Translations under genes and position numbers: made by a program
Part shown: positions 39,025-46,621 of the stretch, one piece after another
How positions within the stretch are numbered: position 1 is the stretch's first letter
How the letters are laid out: each line of letters begins with the position of its first letter
Notes under the pieces: generated by a model
Database searches by the model: none
Told to the model about the DNA's origin: nothing
The model's input: the letters and a program-made list of their open reading frames with translations, nothing else
Assembly: GCF_002119765.1 (NCBI RefSeq)
Contig: NZ_CP021112.1
Coordinates: 1,916,501 to 1,980,500, forward strand
Length of the DNA: 64,000 nt
DNA from: Pseudorhodoplanes sinuspersici
GTDB taxonomy: Bacteria; Pseudomonadota; Alphaproteobacteria; Rhizobiales; Xanthobacteraceae
Reading direction: 5' to 3'

Positions 39025-39092
39025 AGTGCCCCCCAACCGACCGTCTTAGCTTCGCTATGACGGTCGACCTCCCCGTTTCAGGGGGAGGTAAA
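39025..39092. repeat. REP-like palindromes after the Bug receptor gene
   Basis: GACCGTC/GACGGTC at 39039-39065 and ACCTCCCC/GGGGAGGT at 39067-39089 stand side by side. They are 9 bp from the stop of the minus-strand gene ending at 39101 and may act as its terminator. The 38927-39024 stretch has another near-palindrome CCGAATTCGGG-AACA-CCCGAGTTCGG. Confidence 0.65.
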
Positions 39093-39100
39093 GGGGATAG

Positions 39101-40081
39101 CTATTGCGACACCGTCACGCCGGCCTTCTTGATCACCGGCACCCATTTGTCGATTTCTTTGGAGACGTGTTGGGCAAGCCATTCCGGTGTGCGCTCGTTT
39201 TCCGTCGGCAGGTTGGCGCCGAGGTCAAGCAGGCGCTTCTTCGTGCCTTCGTCATCGAGCGCCGCGCGCACGGCGGCATTCACTTTCATGACGATGTCTT
39301 TCGGTGTGCCCTTGGGTGCGAACAACGCGTTCCATCCGACCGCCTGAAATTCCGGCAAACCCTGTTCCTTCGATGTCGGAACGTTTGGCACCACCGCAAG
39401 CCGCTCCGGCATCGCCACAACAAGGCCGTTCGCCTGCCCGCCTTGAATGCTCGGCACAACACCGACGGTCTGGTCGCACACATAATCGACCTGGCCGCCG
39501 AGCAATGCATTCAGCGCCGGTCCCGAGCCGCGGAACGGCACATGCGTCGGCTTCGCCCCAAGCAGTGAATCGAGGAACAGGCAGGTGAGATGCGATGTCG
39601 CGCCGATGCCGCCGGTGCCGTAATTCATCTTCGATGCATTGGCTTTCACGTAAGCAATGAATTCCTTGAAATCCTTGACCGGCAGATCCTTTTTGGCGAC
39701 CACCAGCATCGGCGTGCCGGCGGTGTTGATGATCGGCTCGAAGTCGGTGCGCGGGTCATAAGCCAGCTTCGGATAGAGGCCGACGCTGGCGGCCTGCGTG
39801 CCGAGATTGCCCATCAGAAGCGTGTAGCCGTCGGGTGCCGCATTCTTCGCGCGCGTCACACCAACCGTGCCACCGGCTCCGGTGGCATTCTCCACCAGCA
39901 CCTGTTGCTTGAGGATGCGGCTCATCGGATCGGCGATGATGCGCGAGATGATGTCGGTCGGGCCGCCGGCCGCGAACGGCACGATAATGGTGATCGCTCG
40001 GTCGGGATATTGAGCAAGGGCGCCGGACGTCAGGCCAAACGAAAGCGCAATCGCGCCGGCAAGGCGCGTCAGGATGTTCAT
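39101..40081 (-). CDS. Bug-family (TctC-like) periplasmic substrate-binding protein, orphan
   Basis: A 326-residue receptor with a signal peptide (cleavage after ALA, residue 23) and Bug features: ITIIVPFAAGGPTDIISR, VLVENATGAGGTVGV, TSHLTCLFLDSLLGAKPTHVPFRGSGPAL near the second lobe. No tctA or tctB is adjacent. It sits between two dehydrogenases of the tartrate type on the same strand, so a dicarboxylate such as tartrate or malate is a sensible ligand guess. Many orphan Bug proteins work with distant TctAB pairs or as sensors. Confidence 0.93.
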   Translation of the reverse strand: MNILTRLAGAIALSFGLTSGALAQYPDRAITIIVPFAAGGPTDIISRIIADPMSRILKQQVLVENATGAGGTVGVTRAKNAAPDGYTLLMGNLGTQAASVGLYPKLAYDPRTDFEPIINTAGTPMLVVAKKDLPVKDFKEFIAYVKANASKMNYGTGGIGATSHLTCLFLDSLLGAKPTHVPFRGSGPALNALLGGQVDYVCDQTVGVVPSIQGGQANGLVVAMPERLAVVPNVPTSKEQGLPEFQAVGWNALFAPKGTPKDIVMKVNAAVRAALDDEGTKKRLLDLGANLPTENERTPEWLAQHVSKEIDKWVPVIKKAGVTVSQ

Positions 40082-40200
40082 CGTTTCCTCCTGTTGGACG
40101 TTTGTTATGTCCGTTTCTTCTTGCGGGCCTTGTTTTCGGCCCTTGGCCTTTCAACCTGATGCGCGATCATTGCGTTTGATCGTGCACCAGGTTCAAACCG

Positions 40201-41268
40201 TCACGCGGTCGCAACAGCCTCCGCGATGATGCGGCCGCACTCGACCGTATTTGCACTGCCGCCGAGATCGCGGGTCCGCGCCTTGGGATCTGCCAATGCA
40301 ACCTCGATCGCACGCACCACGGCGTCGGCGGCGTCCTTGTGGCCGAGATGCTCCAGCATCATCGCGCCGGACCAGATCTGACCAATGGGATTAGCGATGC
40401 CCTTGCCGGCAATGTCCGGTGCCGAGCCGTGCACCGGCTCGAACATCGACGGGAATTCGCGCTCCGGATTGATGTTGGCCGATGGGGCGATACCGATCGA
40501 GCCGGCAACAGCCGGACCGAGATCGGAGAGGATATCGCCGAACAGGTTGGAGCCGACCACGACGTCGAACCAGTCCGGATGCTGCACGAAATGCGCCGTG
40601 AGAATGTCGATGTGGAACTGGTCGGCGCGAATGTCGGGATAATTCGCCTTCATCGCGGCGAAGCGTTCGTCCCAGAACGGCATGGTATGGACGATGCCGT
40701 TCGACTTGGTGGCGGAGGTGACGTGCTTCTTTGCCCGCTTGCGTGCAAGCTCGAAGGCATAGCGCATCACGCGGTCGGTGCCGCGCCGCGTGAAGATCGA
40801 TTCCTGCATCGCCGTTTCATGCTCGGTGCCGCGAAACATGCGCCCGCCGATCTCGGAATATTCGCCTTCCACGTTTTCACGCACGACATAGAAGTCGATG
40901 TCGTCCGGTCCGCGGCCGGCGAGCGGGCTTTTCATGCCTTGAAGCACGCGGCAGGGACGCAGATTGACGTATTGGTTGAAGTCGCGCCGGATCGGGATCA
41001 GTAATCCCCACAGCGACACGTGGTCCGGGACCCCGGGAAAGCCGACCGCGCCGAGGAAAATCGCATGATGCTTGCGGATCAAATCGAGACCGCCTTCCGG
41101 CATCATGCGGCCATGCTTGGCGTAGTGCTCGCAGCTCCAGTCGAAATGATCGAAGGTGAAGGAAAGGCCGAAACGCTTGCCGGCAGCCTCAAGGACGCGG
41201 ATGCCCTCGGGCAGCACTTCATTGCCGATACCATCGCCCGGAATCGCGGCGATCCTGTAGTCGTTCAT
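40201..41268 (-). CDS. second tartrate dehydrogenase-like decarboxylating dehydrogenase
   Basis: A 355-residue paralogue of the 37646-38722 gene: IAAIPGDGIGNEVLPEG, GAVGFPGVPDHVSLWG, FYVVRENVEGEYSE, TSATKSNGIVHTMPFWDE, and GSNLFGDILSDLGPAVAGSIG with FEPVHGSAPDIAGKG. ATG 41268 is chosen since GGAG precedes it by 5 bp and it gives MNDYRIAAIPGDG; the frame is open far upstream without support. It starts the operon (dehydrogenase, Bug receptor, dehydrogenase) and is divergent from a LysR gene. Confidence 0.9.
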   Translation of the reverse strand: MNDYRIAAIPGDGIGNEVLPEGIRVLEAAGKRFGLSFTFDHFDWSCEHYAKHGRMMPEGGLDLIRKHHAIFLGAVGFPGVPDHVSLWGLLIPIRRDFNQYVNLRPCRVLQGMKSPLAGRGPDDIDFYVVRENVEGEYSEIGGRMFRGTEHETAMQESIFTRRGTDRVMRYAFELARKRAKKHVTSATKSNGIVHTMPFWDERFAAMKANYPDIRADQFHIDILTAHFVQHPDWFDVVVGSNLFGDILSDLGPAVAGSIGIAPSANINPEREFPSMFEPVHGSAPDIAGKGIANPIGQIWSGAMMLEHLGHKDAADAVVRAIEVALADPKARTRDLGGSANTVECGRIIAEAVATA

Positions 41269-41320
41269 TCGAACTCCATGTCTTGTTTGATTGTATGCAG
41301 GACGATTGCTTTTCTGCGAA

Positions 41321-41335
41321 ATGCCATATCGGCAT
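41321..41335. promoter_or_regulatory. LysR-type operator candidate ATGCCATATCGGCAT
   Basis: A perfect palindrome ATGCC-N5-GGCAT containing T-N11-A, centred in the 114-bp region between the divergent dehydrogenase and LysR genes. The location 47 bp before the LysR start and 52 bp before the dehydrogenase start fits both autorepression and activation. Confidence 0.6.
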
Positions 41336-41382
41336 GAATTGATGCCGCGTGGTAATAAGGCGATCCTGCGGTCGAGGAAATA

Positions 41383-42309
41383 ATGGAACTGGCATGGCTC
41401 GAAGATTTTCTGGCATTGGCCGAGTGCCTCAACTTCTCGAGGGCGGCCGAGCGCCGGAATATGACCCAACCGGCCTTCAGCCGGCGGGTGCGGGCGTTCG
41501 AGCTCTGGATCGGCGTTCCGCTGTTCGATCGCAGCAGCCACCGTATCGCTTTGACCGCGGCTGGCGCGCAATTTCGGCCGGTTGCGCAGGACGTTTTGAG
41601 GCGCCTTTACCAGGCCCGGCAAGAGGCGCTCGAAGCGCAATCGCTGGCTTCATCGCTGCGCTTTGTGTCCACCTTCGCGTTGTCGCTGACATTCTTTCCC
41701 GCATGGATGCGCAAGCTGGAAGAGACGATGGCGCTGGGTCCTGTCGAGCTGATTGCGGACAATATGCAGGCTTGCGAGAAGGTCATGCTCAGCGGACAAG
41801 CGCAGTTTCTGCTGTGTCATTACCATCCTGCCGCATCGCACAAGCTTGATCCGCAGGATTTTCTATCGACGCCGCTCGGGCAGGATATCCTTATGCCGTT
41901 GACCGTCGCGTCCAGCGACGGAGCGCCGCAATTCTCTCTGCCCGGCACACCCAATGCGCCGGTCCCGCATCTTGCTTACAGCGAGCGGTCGGGCATCGGG
42001 CGTATCCTGGCCTCGGTTCGCGCGAAGGAGGCCCCGCCGGTCTGGCTTAAGCCGGTTTTCACGTCGCATCTTGCGATCGCACTCAAGACAATGGCAAGCG
42101 ATGGCCGTGGCGTGGGCTGGATTCCAGCCAGCCTCGCGGCTGACGATCTTGCACCGAAGGGGCGTCTGGTCCCGGCCGGTGACGAACGATGGAATATTGC
42201 CATCGAGATCCGCCTGTTCCGTCCGCGTGCGAGACAAAGTGAACGAGCGGAAAACTTCTGGGCCGCGCTGACGCGAAAGCGCGGGTTCGAACCCCTCAAG
42301 GCGAAGTAA
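41383..42309 (+). CDS. LysR-family transcriptional regulator
   Basis: A 308-residue protein with an N-terminal winged helix (LEDFLALAECLNFSRAAERRNMTQPAFSRRVRAFE) and an effector domain from about residue 90. It is divergent from the dehydrogenase operon with a T-N11-A palindrome between, so it probably controls tartrate-type catabolism. Its 3' end overlaps the convergent phytase-like gene by 14 bp. Confidence 0.92.
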   Translation: MELAWLEDFLALAECLNFSRAAERRNMTQPAFSRRVRAFELWIGVPLFDRSSHRIALTAAGAQFRPVAQDVLRRLYQARQEALEAQSLASSLRFVSTFALSLTFFPAWMRKLEETMALGPVELIADNMQACEKVMLSGQAQFLLCHYHPAASHKLDPQDFLSTPLGQDILMPLTVASSDGAPQFSLPGTPNAPVPHLAYSERSGIGRILASVRAKEAPPVWLKPVFTSHLAIALKTMASDGRGVGWIPASLAADDLAPKGRLVPAGDERWNIAIEIRLFRPRARQSERAENFWAALTRKRGFEPLKAK

Positions 42310-43600
42310 AGTTCAAACCACGGATCACGACAATCTGCGTCTGCGCGCCGCTGATTCCGAAATCGTCGTCATTGATAAGCGCAATCGCGTTGTCGTTGAG
42401 TCGTGCGAGCCCTTCTGTCTTGCCGACGATCGACGGAAAATCGGCGCTGTCGAAGCAAAGCTTTTTGGGCACAGGCGTGATTGCAGCATCGGCCACATCG
42501 ATCTGCTCCAGCGTCGGCTCCGTCTTGATGTCGTCCCAAGGCGTTCCCAGGATGTTGGTCGCGGCAGCGAGGTCGGTTTCGTAGAGCTTTGTTGTTCCCT
42601 CGGTCCGTTCCAGCACGATCAGTTTGTCGAGGCCGATCGCCAGGATTTCGCTGATGCGGGGATCAGCCGGGCTGTCGGACGGATCGCGGCGGAAGCTTTT
42701 CGGATCGTCCATCACATAGACAAACTCGCCGACAATCTGCATCGACGTACGTTCGATCTTGAGGAGGCGCGTATTCCGCGCCTTGCGAAACGCCGCGGTG
42801 TCCGGATTGGCCAGCGGGCTTTGCATCATCACATAGAGAAAACGCTCATCCGGCGAAATGGCGATCGACTCGATTCCGCGATTGGACTGTCGCTTCGCCA
42901 GAATCGCAGGCAAGGCGCCGACCACATCATAGCGTGCGCCTTCGTAATCGCTCTCGGTGCCCTGCGGCACGTAACGTGTGATGATGCGGCCGTCGGCACT
43001 GACATGCGCGATCGAGGGCCCGTTCTCATCGGCGATCCAGAAGGTGCCGTCGGTGAGCCGGACCAGCGCCTCCGCGTCGATGCCATGCACGTCTTGTTTA
43101 AGCGGCTTTCCGTGGCCGTCGAACGGGAGTTCGGTGGTCGCAGTCTGCAGCGGATTGGGCAGGCCGTTGAGTGGGCGGTCGTTGCGATCCTTCAACGTAA
43201 TGACATCGGTGATGCGGAATAGGCCGTCGTCCTGCAGCAGCACGCGATAGATCGACGGTGCATAAGACGGTGCAAGGTAGATCCGGGCATTCCTGATCTC
43301 GCGGCAGGCCGGTAGTTCGACATGCGCAATCGATTTGAGGTCGCCGCAGGTGAGGTTGGGGCCACGATCCCCGATCGTCCAGATCACGTCCGGCGGGTCG
43401 TCGGGGTGGCGAAAAGCGCCGCTGCCGATGCCCACGGAGAGATTGATGGCGCGGCCGTTGTCAAACCGGTAGCGGCCCATCTGCAGCAGGGTGTCATCGC
43501 TGCGGTATTCGCGGATGGAAATGTCGGAGGCGAGCGCCGGGAGGGTTAGGGTCAGGGTCAGCAAACACAGGGTCGTAAGACGAATACGCATCGGCGCCAT
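42296..43600 (-). CDS. secreted phytase-like/esterase-like beta-propeller protein
   Basis: A 434-residue protein with a signal peptide (MRIRLTTLCLLTLTLTLPALA, cleavage about residue 24) and a domain of the esterase-like phytase type: ELPFDGHGKPLKQDVHGIDAEALVRL, FWIADENGPSIAHVSADGRI, SNRGIESIAISPDERFLYVMMQSPL. The pattern of repeated aspartate/glycine strands suggests a beta-propeller. Starts at 43600 and 43591 both lack a good ribosome site. Substrate unproven; phosphate-ester hydrolysis is the family guess. Confidence 0.85.
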   Translation of the reverse strand: MAPMRIRLTTLCLLTLTLTLPALASDISIREYRSDDTLLQMGRYRFDNGRAINLSVGIGSGAFRHPDDPPDVIWTIGDRGPNLTCGDLKSIAHVELPACREIRNARIYLAPSYAPSIYRVLLQDDGLFRITDVITLKDRNDRPLNGLPNPLQTATTELPFDGHGKPLKQDVHGIDAEALVRLTDGTFWIADENGPSIAHVSADGRIITRYVPQGTESDYEGARYDVVGALPAILAKRQSNRGIESIAISPDERFLYVMMQSPLANPDTAAFRKARNTRLLKIERTSMQIVGEFVYVMDDPKSFRRDPSDSPADPRISEILAIGLDKLIVLERTEGTTKLYETDLAAATNILGTPWDDIKTEPTLEQIDVADAAITPVPKKLCFDSADFPSIVGKTEGLARLNDNAIALINDDDFGISGAQTQIVVIRGLNFTSP

Positions 43601-43958
43601 CGGTTCTGGACACGGCGGCGGGTCATCTGCAGCCGGACCGGCTGGTCATCTCACAATCCGGCCTTGGGAGGCAAAGGATTGATGCTGATTTCGCTAAGAA
43701 GGCCCCCGGGATGCCAGAGCTCGGTTTCCCCCGTTATCCACTGGCCGGTACGGCTTTGGCCTCAAAAATTCTGCGCCGCCAAAATTGAGTGGCGCAATTG
43801 TGGTAGCCGGTTGATGGAAGATGACCAGATACGGCCTCCTTGCAGTGGAAATCGAGCTTTTTTAGTCATTTAGTTAACGTTGTGTGGCAAATAAGCACTA
43901 GTGGCCAAGTTGCGACATCATTTAGGCTGGCCATGTTGATTCACTCTGGGGGCTCCCA
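43601..43958. other. 358-bp stretch before the small lipoprotein
   Basis: No gene, strong inverted repeat or terminator is visible. The last 50 bp likely carry the small lipoprotein's promoter and a GGGGG ribosome site. Confidence 0.4.
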
Positions 43959-44072
43959 ATGAAGAAGACTCTGATTGCAACCGCTGCGGTTCTCGCTCTC
44001 CTGAGCGCCGCTGGCTGCACCCAGTACGGCAAGGCTCCGGTCGGCAAAGCGCCGGTCGTCGCCAAGTACTGA
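43959..44072 (+). CDS. 37-residue small lipoprotein
   Basis: A very short gene: Lys-Lys start, hydrophobic core (TLIATAAVLALLSAAGC), lipobox SAAGC with Cys20, then a short repeat (YGKAPVGKAPVVAKY). GGGGG lies 6 bp before ATG 43959, and a hairpin follows. The size and lipobox resemble entericidin-like peptides or small envelope lipoproteins, but the sequence does not name a role. Too short for ordinary gene callers. Confidence 0.75.
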   Translation: MKKTLIATAAVLALLSAAGCTQYGKAPVGKAPVVAKY

Positions 44073-44088
44073 TAGCAGGTCGAGAAAA

Positions 44089-44112
44089 GGGCCGGCTTGG
44101 CCGGCCCCTTTC
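44089..44112 (+). terminator. terminator after the small lipoprotein
   Basis: GGGCCGGC, loop TTG, GCCGGCCC, then CTTTC: an 8-bp GC stem 17 bp after the stop codon, with a weak T-tract. Confidence 0.7.
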
Positions 44113-44176
44113 ATGGCATGCTGTTGGCTGCCCAAATCTTCGATTTGTGCGGAGCCTGCTGGCGTGTTGAAAAAAT

Positions 44177-44213
44177 CGGCGTATGCGGTGATGCCCGCAT
44201 CCGCCGTTTTTTT
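44177..44213. terminator. strong bidirectional terminator without an obvious upstream gene
   Basis: CGGCGTATGCGG and CCGCATCCGCCG form a 12-bp stem with one mismatch, followed by T7 on the plus strand and preceded by A6, so also T6 on the minus strand. It ends nothing annotated apart from the small lipoprotein, which already has its own hairpin. Confidence 0.85.
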
Positions 44214-44383
44214 GTTTGTTGCCCACGTCAATTGATCGAATCGCTCGACGAGCGTGATTGATCTTGAGGCCGTATCCTGCGTCGCGTCCGACGCAGGTCT
44301 TGTTTCCGTCGAGGCTGCTTGACACGAGCGCCGACGATCTTCGTGATGTGTCACGTACCTCGTTCTGTCTCGGGGAGTGTTGA

Positions 44384-45097
44384 ATGCAGGCAAGACGACT
44401 TTACTCGGGCATCCTCAGCATTGCGGCGGCGGTGCTGACTGTGATGCCCGGACTTGAGGCTTATGCCCAATCCACCAATTTGCCGCCTGTTACCGTTGAA
44501 AAGCCGAAACAGAAACCTGCACAAAGGCAAGTGCAGGGGCCCAATCGCGAGCCGATCCGGATTCCAGTTAACTCGAGCGGCTGCAAGGCCGCACGTTCGC
44601 CAGGCAAGCCCTACTTCGTCGAATTCCGTTCGCGCACGGCGGTCAGCTATGGCCACACATTCGTGTTCTACGGTCGGCTCGGCCAGGGCAATCGCTTTGC
44701 GAGCTACAAGGTCGCCGGTCTGCATCCAAAGGGCGATGACCCGCAGGTCTACATGCAAGGCATGATGGTTCCGGTCCCGTCGGAAACCGGCGCGTCCTGG
44801 GGCGATCTCGACGAGCAATATCTCACGGCGCGCTTCTGCGTGACGCTCACCGAGGCCGAGTATCGCAAGGTCGAAGCGGCGATCAATCGGCTGAAGGCGA
44901 CCAAGACCACGTGGCATGCCACGACTTACAACTGCAATGCCTTCGCCGCGGATATCGCGCGTGCGGCCAATCTCGATCCGCCGAATCCGAACATGTATCT
45001 GCCCGAGCAGTTCATCAAACGGATGGCCGATCTGAACACCAGGAGTTCCGGCATGAACTTTTCGAGTTTCATGCAGGGGCCAGCCCGGCAGCGCTGA
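44384..45097 (+). CDS. secreted protein with conserved His and Cys, possible NlpC/P60- or LRAT-like fold
   Basis: A 237-residue protein with a signal peptide (cleavage after AYA, about residue 28), a Pro/Gln-rich stretch (33-55), and a domain from about 65. Its striking features are H91 in AVSYGHTFVFYG and C184 in TTYNCNAFAADIARAAN. An early His and late Cys in an NCxxF context resemble the permuted LRAT-like branch of the NlpC/P60 papain fold, or the DUF4105-like families. I do not recognise an exact family. A strong terminator follows. Confidence 0.7.
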   Translation: MQARRLYSGILSIAAAVLTVMPGLEAYAQSTNLPPVTVEKPKQKPAQRQVQGPNREPIRIPVNSSGCKAARSPGKPYFVEFRSRTAVSYGHTFVFYGRLGQGNRFASYKVAGLHPKGDDPQVYMQGMMVPVPSETGASWGDLDEQYLTARFCVTLTEAEYRKVEAAINRLKATKTTWHATTYNCNAFAADIARAANLDPPNPNMYLPEQFIKRMADLNTRSSGMNFSSFMQGPARQR

Positions 45098-45120
45098 TTG
45101 CCTATCATAGATGTGAAATG

Positions 45121-45149
45121 AAAAATGCCCGCGTGAAGCGGGCATTTTT
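45121..45149 (+). terminator. rho-independent terminator
   Basis: AAAAATGCCCGC, loop GTGAA, GCGGGCATTTTT: a perfect 12-bp stem with a T-tract, 23 bp after the secreted His/Cys protein. Confidence 0.95.
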
Positions 45150-45150
45150 G

Positions 45151-45208
45151 TTAGAGCATGATCCGGAAAAGTGGGGACTGGTTTTCCGAAAGGATCATGC
45201 TCAAACAA
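45151..45208. repeat. dispersed palindromic repeat (TAGAGCATGATCC ... GGATCATGCTC type)
   Basis: GAGCATGATCC at 45154-45164 pairs with GGATCATGCTC at 45192-45202; inside it, GGAAAA pairs with TTTTCC. The left arm matches 28996-29004. I recall this type as a common intergenic element in Bradyrhizobium-like genomes. Confidence 0.7.
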
Positions 45209-45238
45209 AAAGAGAGTGCGGGTGCATTTCCCGAAAAG

Positions 45239-45469
45239 TTATTTCGGCGTCGGCGTGATGATCGACCAGACCGGACGTCCGAACATGGCATCGAGCTGCA
45301 CGGTCAGATCGCGCAGGAATGCCGGCGCCTGATCGCTATAGCCATAGACCATCACGAGGAACAGCAGCGGCGGAATAGCCGCGAGCCACAAGATGGTGCG
45401 GATCATATAGGCGCGGTGCTCCGCCGCCTGTTTCGGTGTGCGATAATTCGGGGTCGGGTACTGGCTCAT
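45239..45469 (-). CDS. small membrane protein of unknown function
   Basis: A 76-residue protein with one hydrophobic segment at about residues 26-43 (ILWLAAIPPLLFLVMVYGY), a hydrophilic N-terminus starting MSQYPTPNYRTPKQAAEH, and a C-terminal domain of 30 residues. No ribosome site of quality is visible. The gene is flanked by palindromic repeats on both sides. Function unknown. Confidence 0.55.
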   Translation of the reverse strand: MSQYPTPNYRTPKQAAEHRAYMIRTILWLAAIPPLLFLVMVYGYSDQAPAFLRDLTVQLDAMFGRPVWSIITPTPK

Positions 45470-45478
45470 GGTGCCAGT

Positions 45479-45955
45479 TTAGAGCGTGTTTCGATCTGGT
45501 GGAATTGGATCTTTCGACCATTCCTCCCGCCCGGAACCACAAGCGCATGAGAAACGATTCTGGTTCCCGCTTGCGCACGAAGAACAGAGAAATGTGCCGT
45601 CCAGTGCGCCGCTGGTCTGGATCAAAATACCGTAGTTGTTTCCAACGATCGTTCCGGCGTTGTTGACTGTCACCGGGGCTTCGAGAAACAGGCCGGTTCG
45701 TCCGCTTACCTCTCCATTTGCGCCGATGGTCACAGTCGATTTTGCGGAGGTCTCCGCGAACAGCATTCCGTCGGACATGCCGGATTTGATCACACCGTTG
45801 ATGGCGGCTTTCCAGCCGCCGGTATTGGCGAGATAGGCGCCCAGGCCGTTGACGCCGGTCGCAATGAGAGAGCCCCCTGTATCGCCGGAAAAGGCATGCA
45901 CGTTGTTGACACTGGTAACGACGCTGTTCGAGGCGTTGATCACAAAGCTGGCCAT
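45479..45955 (-). CDS. beta-helix/repeat-type protein, apparently truncated
   Basis: A 158-residue product. The first 115 residues are Gly/Asn/Val-rich strands of about 20 residues (SVVTSVNNVHAFSGDTGG, KSTVTIGANGEVSGRTGLF, APVTVNNAGTIVGNNYGI) like the beta-helix repeats of autotransporter or RTX-type surface proteins. The last about 40 residues (CSSCASGNQNRFSC and on) do not fit and appear to come from a palindromic element, so the protein may be cut short. AGGAGA precedes ATG 45955. No signal peptide is evident. Confidence 0.6.
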   Translation of the reverse strand: MASFVINASNSVVTSVNNVHAFSGDTGGSLIATGVNGLGAYLANTGGWKAAINGVIKSGMSDGMLFAETSAKSTVTIGANGEVSGRTGLFLEAPVTVNNAGTIVGNNYGILIQTSGALDGTFLCSSCASGNQNRFSCACGSGREEWSKDPIPPDRNTL

Positions 45956-46092
45956 GTTCGTCTCCTGATGATTGAAGGCGCGCGCGATCGCCCGGCGGCT
46001 CGCGCCGCCGGTGCGCTTCCGGGCTCACTTGAAAGGATGGCTGACGGCTTGTACCGGGGCAGACCGCAGACGCCGCCATCAGCCGTTGCGTG

Positions 46093-46476
46093 CTACGCCG
46101 CGTTCTCGACCTGTCCGCCGGCCGCGATCCAGTCCTTGAGGGCGCCGAGGTTGTAGACGCGCTCGTAGCCCATGTCCTTGAGGGTCTTTGCGCCAAGCGC
46201 GGAGCGCCCGCCCGATGCGCAATACAGGATCAGCGATCGCTGACGTTCGAAATTCTTGTCGTGGTACGGCGAGTCCGGATCGGCACGAAATTCCAGCATG
46301 CCGCGCGAGACATTGATAGCGCCGGCTATTTTGCCGCTTTGCTGAATTTCGGGCGCATCGCGGACATCAATCACCAGAACGTTACCTTTAGCGATCATGT
46401 CTCGGGCCTGCGTAGGGTCGATACGCGGAACGGCGGCATTCGCAACTTCGAGCATGGCTTTCACGTTAGCTGACAT
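46093..46476 (-). CDS. rhodanese-like domain protein
   Basis: A 127-residue single-domain rhodanese with the active-site loop YCASGGRSALGA (Cys near residue 86) and IDVRDAPEIQQSGKIAGAINVSRG. Rhodaneses move sulfane sulfur, for example from thiosulfate to cyanide or protein cysteines. GGAGGA lies 6 bp before ATG 46476. It is divergent from an AraC regulator across 145 bp. Confidence 0.92.
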   Translation of the reverse strand: MSANVKAMLEVANAAVPRIDPTQARDMIAKGNVLVIDVRDAPEIQQSGKIAGAINVSRGMLEFRADPDSPYHDKNFERQRSLILYCASGGRSALGAKTLKDMGYERVYNLGALKDWIAAGGQVENAA

Positions 46477-46621
46477 GGTTTCCTCCGTCTTGCAGCTAGT
46501 CTGAAGAGCGCAACCGCCAGTTGGCGGCTTTGCGATGACGCGCTAAATAGACTTGCGGGCTGGCTCAACGAATGATTGCCACGCCGGATCGCTTGATCGT
46601 CCGTCCAGGATTGCTGCACCG

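Noticed and set aside
46553-46621. Longer start for the AraC gene
   Set aside because: The family start at ATG 46622 is more typical and the extra 23 residues have no family support.
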